From assembly GCA_016929305.1 (NCBI GenBank), contig JAFGJC010000427.1:1-10523 (forward strand): 10,523 nt of DNA. The letters run 5' to 3'. Both the position numbers and the translations under genes were made by a program. This DNA comes from a candidate division CSSED10-310 bacterium (GTDB taxonomy: Bacteria; CSSED10-310; JAFGJC01). The first letter of the stretch is position 1. Every line of letters starts with the position of its first letter. Shown here in pieces: positions 6,887 through 10,523 of the stretch. Under the pieces are notes generated by a model. It saw nothing but the letters and a program-made list of their open reading frames with translations, was not told the origin of the DNA and made no database searches.

Positions 6887-7511
6887 CATACACAGCATTT
6901 TCACATCGATACAAGGTGAATCGACATTTGCCGGCTTGCCATTCATCTTTATTCGTCTGGCAGGATGTAATCTGAGATGCCACTGGTGTGATACAAAAAG
7001 CGCACAAACATCATTGGGTTCAAAGCAAATGAGTGTTACACACATTATTCAATATACTGAAAAAATAGGTATTCACCATGTGTGTGTTACTGGAGGAGAG
7101 CCTTTAATTCAACCAAATACCATTCTGCTGGTGAATCGCTTCTGTGAAAAATCAGGATGGATTATCACTCTGGAAACTAATGGAAGCATCCTGATGGATC
7201 AACTGCATGAAAATGTTGTTTGTGTAATGGATATTAAGTGTCCATCGAGTGGTATGGAGAATCATAACAATTTTGAAAATCTGAACATCATTACATCTAA
7301 AGATCAAATCAAATTTGTTATCGCTGACCGGCAGGATTATGAATATGCTAAAATGATTTTTCTAAAACACTTACGCATGTTTCAGGGAGCCATACTTTTC
7401 TCACCGCTATGGTCCAAACTTGATCCAGCTGTTCTTGCGAATTGGATTTTATCTGATAAAATGCCCGTTAGGTTGCATGTTCAATTGCACAAGTATTTGG
7501 ATCTTCAGTAA
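6867..7511 (+). CDS. queE: QueE-like radical SAM enzyme (7-carboxy-7-deazaguanine synthase)
   Basis: The 214-residue protein matches QueE, which converts 6-carboxytetrahydropterin to 7-carboxy-7-deazaguanine on the route to preQ0 and queuosine. It opens with NIHSIFTSIQGEST, the family's usual start, followed by LAGCNLRCHWCDT. The radical SAM 4Fe-4S ligands are C34, C38 and C41 (CxxxCxxC). TGGEP is at 75-79, LETNG at 102-106, DIKCPSSG at 122-129 and the family ending VRLHVQLHKYL near the C-terminus. Length is normal. I chose ATG 6867; an in-frame GTG at 6861 adds two residues, and neither start has a clear ribosome site, consistent with translational coupling to the overlapping upstream gene (20 bases of overlap). 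No queD, queC or queF is in the window, so the substrate assignment rests on family motifs alone. It is the last gene of the overlapping group and lies 29 bases before aspS. Confidence 0.88.
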   Translation: MTEEILNIHSIFTSIQGESTFAGLPFIFIRLAGCNLRCHWCDTKSAQTSLGSKQMSVTHIIQYTEKIGIHHVCVTGGEPLIQPNTILLVNRFCEKSGWIITLETNGSILMDQLHENVVCVMDIKCPSSGMENHNNFENLNIITSKDQIKFVIADRQDYEYAKMIFLKHLRMFQGAILFSPLWSKLDPAVLANWILSDKMPVRLHVQLHKYLDLQ

Positions 7512-7526
7512 ACTATCCTTTACAAC

Positions 7527-7533
7527 GTGAGGA
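7527..7533 (+). promoter_or_regulatory. Shine-Dalgarno of aspS
   Basis: GTGAGGA, containing GAGGA, lies seven bases before the ATG at 7541 and supports that start. Confidence 0.6.
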
Positions 7534-7540
7534 TTTATCG

Positions 7541-9343
7541 ATGACACAGACGAAACTCTTTGAGCGGACGCATTACTGCGCAGATGTTCTTACATCGAGA
7601 TTGGGCGATGAGGTGATTGTAGCTGGATGGGTAAGAAAACGAAGAGATTTGGGCAAATTGATTTTTGTTGATTTATACGACAGAACAGGTGTTTTGCAGG
7701 TTGTTTTCGATCCGGAGCGAAATCCGGAATTGATGAACTCTGCTGGTGATCTAAAACGTGAAAGTGTGCTTGTGGTAAAAGGTAACGTTTCAGAACGTCC
7801 ACCGGATGCAAGAAATCCTGAAATGTTAACGGGAAATCTCGAACTCATAGCAACGCAGATGAGAGTATTCAATACTTCAAAAGTTCCGCCGTTTCATCTG
7901 ATCGGTGATCAGGAAGTTACGGAGGAACTTCGATTGAAGTTTCGCTATCTTGATTTACGGCGACCGGAAATGTTCAGAATCATGAAGATACGACATGATA
8001 CACAGCAGATCGTTCATCAGTTTTATTCCGATCACGGATTTATGGAGATCGTGACACCCCATTTAATACGATCAACTCCTGAAGGAGCCCGAGATTTTTT
8101 AGTTCCCAGCCGATTGCATAAGGGATCGTCCTACGCGTTGCCACAATCACCGCAGATGTTAAAGCAAATGCTGATGATTGCAGGAGTTGACAGGTATTTT
8201 CAAATCGTTAAATGTTTCCGAGATGAAGATTCCAGAGCTGATAGACAACCCGAATTCAGCCAAATTGACGTCGAAATGTCATTTACGGCAACGGATACGC
8301 TCTTTAATATTCATGAAGCGCTCATGCAAAAGATTTTTCACAAAGTATTGAATGTCTCAGTAGAATGTCCATTTCCACGGATAAGTTATCAGGAGGCTAT
8401 GGAACACTATGGTTCGGATAAACCCGATGTCAGATTCGAATTGAAAATAAAGGATATTACAGATCTTTGTATGGGTTCGGGTTTTGGTGTTATTGATAAT
8501 ATTATTGAAAAGGGCGGAATTGTACGTGGGGTACGGTATCCTGGAGGCGCATCTTTATCCAGAAAGCAGATACAAGATCTGGAATCAATAGTTAAAGTTC
8601 GTGGAGCGGGGGGATTAGTGGCGTTGCGGATTGCAAATGATGGCAATATCAGCGGTTCTCCACTGGTTGATCTATTAACCCCATCTCAACGAGACACCTT
8701 AAAAAGTACACTGAACGCAACGGCTAACGATCTTATTTGCATTGTAGCGGGTATGAAATCCATCGTCGAAAATTCACTTGGAACGTTAAGACTTCATATT
8801 GCTAAACAGCTTAAATTAATGACAGATGATTTAGCATTTACCTGGGTAACCGATTTCCCGTTATTGGAATATGACGAGATCGAAAAACGATATCAGGCGA
8901 TGCACCATCCGTTTACAGCGCCACATCCCGAGGATTTGGATTTACTCGAATCAAATCCACAAGCATGCCGTGCTCAGGCATATGATCTTGTCCTCAATGG
9001 CGTTGAATTAGGTGGTGGTAGTGTGAGAATTCATGATCGGATACTTCAAAATCGCGTTTTTCAAGCAATAGGTATGTCACAGGAAGATGCACAGAAAAGA
9101 TTTGGATTTTTCTTGGAAGCTTTGGAGTATGGAACACCACCGCATTGTGGAATAGCCTTTGGTATGGACCGGCTGATTATGATGCTTGCCGGTACAGACA
9201 ATTTACGGGATGTCATTCCTTTCCCCAAAACCTTACAAGCAGTTTGTCTGTTGACAGCAGCACCATCACCGGTCACAAACGAGCAATTGGAAGTACTCGG
9301 TATAAAATTGATAAATGATCAACAAAAACATTGCGAAACGTAA
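7541..9343 (+). CDS. aspS: Aspartyl-tRNA synthetase, bacterial type
   Basis: The 600-residue class II synthetase attaches aspartate to tRNA-Asp in the cytoplasm. The N-terminal OB-fold anticodon domain spans about 1-110 (GWVRKRRDLGKLIFVDLYDRTG region). Catalytic landmarks are RYLDLRRPEM (135-144), the aspartate-binding QSPQMLKQ (202-209), motif 2 FRDEDSRADRQPEFSQID (226-243) and motif 3 GIAFGMDRLIMMLAG (537-551) with the ATP-contacting R544. The middle section, about 285-410, is the insertion (GAD) domain found in bacterial but not archaeal/eukaryotic AspRS. In the OB fold, the RRD-L-G residue corresponds to Leu of E. coli AspRS rather than the His seen in Pseudomonas-type non-discriminating enzymes, suggesting a discriminating enzyme; this is inference from one position. 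Length is normal and the gene looks intact. Confidence 0.97.
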   Translation: MTQTKLFERTHYCADVLTSRLGDEVIVAGWVRKRRDLGKLIFVDLYDRTGVLQVVFDPERNPELMNSAGDLKRESVLVVKGNVSERPPDARNPEMLTGNLELIATQMRVFNTSKVPPFHLIGDQEVTEELRLKFRYLDLRRPEMFRIMKIRHDTQQIVHQFYSDHGFMEIVTPHLIRSTPEGARDFLVPSRLHKGSSYALPQSPQMLKQMLMIAGVDRYFQIVKCFRDEDSRADRQPEFSQIDVEMSFTATDTLFNIHEALMQKIFHKVLNVSVECPFPRISYQEAMEHYGSDKPDVRFELKIKDITDLCMGSGFGVIDNIIEKGGIVRGVRYPGGASLSRKQIQDLESIVKVRGAGGLVALRIANDGNISGSPLVDLLTPSQRDTLKSTLNATANDLICIVAGMKSIVENSLGTLRLHIAKQLKLMTDDLAFTWVTDFPLLEYDEIEKRYQAMHHPFTAPHPEDLDLLESNPQACRAQAYDLVLNGVELGGGSVRIHDRILQNRVFQAIGMSQEDAQKRFGFFLEALEYGTPPHCGIAFGMDRLIMMLAGTDNLRDVIPFPKTLQAVCLLTAAPSPVTNEQLEVLGIKLINDQQKHCET

Positions 9344-9353
9344 ATTTTTGCTC

Positions 9354-9381
9354 TTGACTCCGATTTTGTACCTATGATAAA
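9354..9381 (+). promoter_or_regulatory. Possible rho promoter
   Basis: TTGACT (9354-9359) resembles a -35 box. GATAAA (9376-9381) follows with a 16-base spacer. An alternative -10, TATGAT (9373-9378), is a better hexamer but would leave only 13 bases of spacing. The position just after aspS fits an independent promoter for rho with a leader of about 150 bases. Confidence 0.38.
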
Positions 9382-9478
9382 CGTTAAAAGATCTGAAATG
9401 GGATGAATTTCTTCAGTATTACCCCGCTAACCTACGACAGATTAATCTGATCAAGTTCTGACTTAAACCCAAAATCGG
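9360..9478. repeat. Long-range 9-bp inverted repeat in the aspS-rho spacer
   Basis: CCGATTTTG at 9360-9368 is the exact reverse complement of CAAAATCGG at 9470-9478, enclosing about 100 bases. Inside lie a perfect 12-base palindrome, CAGATTAATCTG (9438-9449), and a small GAAAT/ATTTC hairpin (9395-9411). The arrangement could fold into a closed multi-arm RNA on either strand. If the candidate promoter at 9354-9381 is real, the left arm would not be in the rho transcript, so the fold would form only in read-through RNA from aspS or in minus-strand RNA. Confidence 0.4.
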
Positions 9479-9500
9479 CAATAGCTTGCATTGTTTTTTT
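9477..9500 (+). terminator. Weak terminator- or attenuator-like hairpin before rho
   Basis: CAAT (9479-9482) can pair with ATTG (9490-9493) around a seven-base loop, extended by two possible G-U pairs, directly followed by seven T (9494-9500). A competing tight hairpin is GCAA/TTGC (9478-9489). The stem is short and A+T-rich, so it would be a weak intrinsic terminator. It lies inside the likely rho leader, where attenuation is a known mode of rho autoregulation in other bacteria. Confidence 0.28.
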
Positions 9501-9523
9501 CTGTGGCAAAAATTGATTTATAA

Positions 9524-9529
9524 AAGGAG
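9524..9529 (+). promoter_or_regulatory. Shine-Dalgarno of rho
   Basis: AAGGAG lies nine bases before ATG 9539. A second in-frame ATG at 9545 would be 15 bases away, so the first ATG is preferred. Confidence 0.7.
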
Positions 9530-9538
9530 ATAAGTATC

Positions 9539-10523
9539 ATGATTATGAATATTACTGAGTTGAAAGAGAAATCCATCAGTGATCTCTATAAATTATCGAC
9601 GGATTTTGGTTTAACCCTGCCTTCAGCTTTAAGAAAACAAGAACTCATTTTTAAAATTCTTCAAGCACAAGCCGAAAAAGACGGTTTGATCTTTGCAGAA
9701 GGTGTTTTGGAATGTTTGCCCGATGGATTCGGGTTTCTTAGATCTCCAGATTATAATTATTTACCTGGTCCTGATGATGTATATGTATCACCATCTCAAA
9801 TTCGCCGATTTGAATTACGAACAGGGGACACCGTATCTGGACAAATTCGACCTCCTAAAGAAAATGAAAGATACTTTGCTCTTTTAAAAGTAGAGGCGAT
9901 TAATTTCGAAAGTCCGGAGGTGTCAAGAAATAAGAGTTTCTTTGATAATCTGACCCCCCTGTATCCACTAGAAGCTTTCAAATTGGAACGCGGTGCTGAA
10001 TGCCTGTCAACAAGAGTTATGGCGTTACTGACACCTGTTGGAAAAGGTCAAAGAGGATTAATTGTATCTCCACCGCGTACAGGCAAAACAATGCTTCTGC
10101 AATCGATTGCACATTCGATTACCAAAAACCATCCTGATGTTTATCTTATTGTTCTTCTCATCGATGAGCGTCCCGAGGAAGTTACGGATATGGAACGTAA
10201 TGTCAAAGGTGAAATAATAAGTTCAACCTTCGATGAACCGGCTCAACGCCATGTCCAGGTCGCTGAAATGGTTATTGAAAAAGCAAAACGACTTGTGGAG
10301 CACAAGCGGGATGTTGTTATTCTGTTAGATTCAATCACCCGTTTGGCTAGAGCTTACAACGCAGTTGTTCCGCCATCCGGTAAAATTCTTTCAGGTGGCG
10401 TTGATTCGAATGCGCTTCATCGGCCAAAGCGTTTTTTCGGTGCTGCGCGCAATACTGAAGAAGGCGGAAGCCTCACAATTATTGCTACAGCTTTGATCGA
10501 TACAGGCAGTCGGATGGATGATG
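9539..10523 (+). CDS. rho: Transcription termination factor Rho (3' end outside window)
   Basis: The first 328 residues of Rho, the hexameric RNA-dependent ATPase that terminates transcription, are present; the frame is open to the right edge. By comparison with E. coli Rho (419 residues) roughly 90 are missing. Residues 1-45 form the N-terminal helical domain (ITELKEKSISDLYKLSTDFG). Residues about 50-120 are the cold-shock-like primary RNA-binding domain, with GFGFLRSPDYNYLPGPDDVY (63-82), VSPSQIRRF (83-91) and RYFALLKV (111-118). The ATPase core shows Walker A SPPRTGKT (177-184), LLIDERPEEVTDM (207-219), STFDEPAQRHVQVAEMVIEK (229-248), Walker B ILLD (261-264) and the Q-loop PPSGKILSGGVD (278-289), ending at DTGSRMDD. 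No large insert is present in the N-terminal region, unlike the Rho of many Actinobacteria. The start is supported by AAGGAG at 9524-9529. Confidence 0.97.
   Translation, partial: MIMNITELKEKSISDLYKLSTDFGLTLPSALRKQELIFKILQAQAEKDGLIFAEGVLECLPDGFGFLRSPDYNYLPGPDDVYVSPSQIRRFELRTGDTVSGQIRPPKENERYFALLKVEAINFESPEVSRNKSFFDNLTPLYPLEAFKLERGAECLSTRVMALLTPVGKGQRGLIVSPPRTGKTMLLQSIAHSITKNHPDVYLIVLLIDERPEEVTDMERNVKGEIISSTFDEPAQRHVQVAEMVIEKAKRLVEHKRDVVILLDSITRLARAYNAVVPPSGKILSGGVDSNALHRPKRFFGAARNTEEGGSLTIIATALIDTGSRMDD

Noticed and set aside
9374..9406. Ten-codon leader peptide (ATG ATA AAC ... TGA) upstream of rho
   Set aside because: There is no ribosome site in front of it and no regulatory codon run, and its ATG overlaps the candidate -10 box.
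9402..9478. A complete, functional TPP riboswitch
   Set aside because: The conserved CUGAGA and ACCC elements are not in their normal place, and the strand faces away from any gene. Only a partial resemblance is reported.

Overview
This is a single-strand, densely packed bacterial segment. Every gene I can support is on the + strand, spacers are short, and most starts have a readable Shine-Dalgarno sequence (AAGGAG type). Base composition looks moderately A+T-rich by eye. The window carries bacterial core genes (the KH end of era, aspS, rho) around an accessory block. I cannot name the phylum. Bacterial-type AspRS, Rho, a type I-beta DAHP synthase and an FHA-GAF-HD-GYP regulator would suit a diderm or a candidate-phylum bacterium, but that is inference. 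There are no IS elements, CRISPR arrays, tRNAs or rRNAs.

Layout: (1) 2-280, the C-terminal 92 residues of the GTPase Era, cut by the left edge. (2) 388-1881, a three-domain signalling protein (FHA, GAF, HD-GYP), a predicted cyclic-di-GMP phosphodiesterase. (3) 1922-7511, five tightly spaced genes: a sugar-nucleotide epimerase with a four-cysteine insert; an AMP-forming acyl/aryl ligase with a C-terminal chorismate-mutase-like domain; a DAHP synthase; a DUF362 iron-sulfur-type protein; and a QueE-like radical SAM enzyme. (4) 7541-9343, aspartyl-tRNA synthetase. (5) 9344-9538, a 195-base spacer with a possible promoter, a long-range inverted repeat and a weak attenuator-like hairpin. (6) 9539 to the right edge, the first 328 codons of transcription terminator Rho.

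The most unusual part is the ligase/DAHP synthase junction. In many bacteria an AroQ-type chorismate mutase domain is fused to the N-terminus of a type I-beta DAHP synthase and regulates it. Here a chorismate-mutase-like domain sits at the end of the preceding AMP ligase instead. It lies in the same reading frame as the DAHP synthase and is separated from it by only 12 bases holding two stop codons. Several catalytic positions of the mutase appear lost, so a regulatory, docking or structural role is more likely than catalysis. The DAHP synthase itself has only a very short N-terminus and no regulatory domain.

Working together (inference): DAHP synthase commits carbon to the shikimate pathway, the ligase activates a carboxylic acid (possibly aromatic), the epimerase supplies a modified sugar nucleotide, and the DUF362 and radical SAM proteins add redox or radical chemistry. 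This could be a small specialised-metabolite or cell-envelope pathway, or simply neighbouring genes with separate jobs. QueE may serve tRNA queuosine synthesis, which would fit its position next to aspS.
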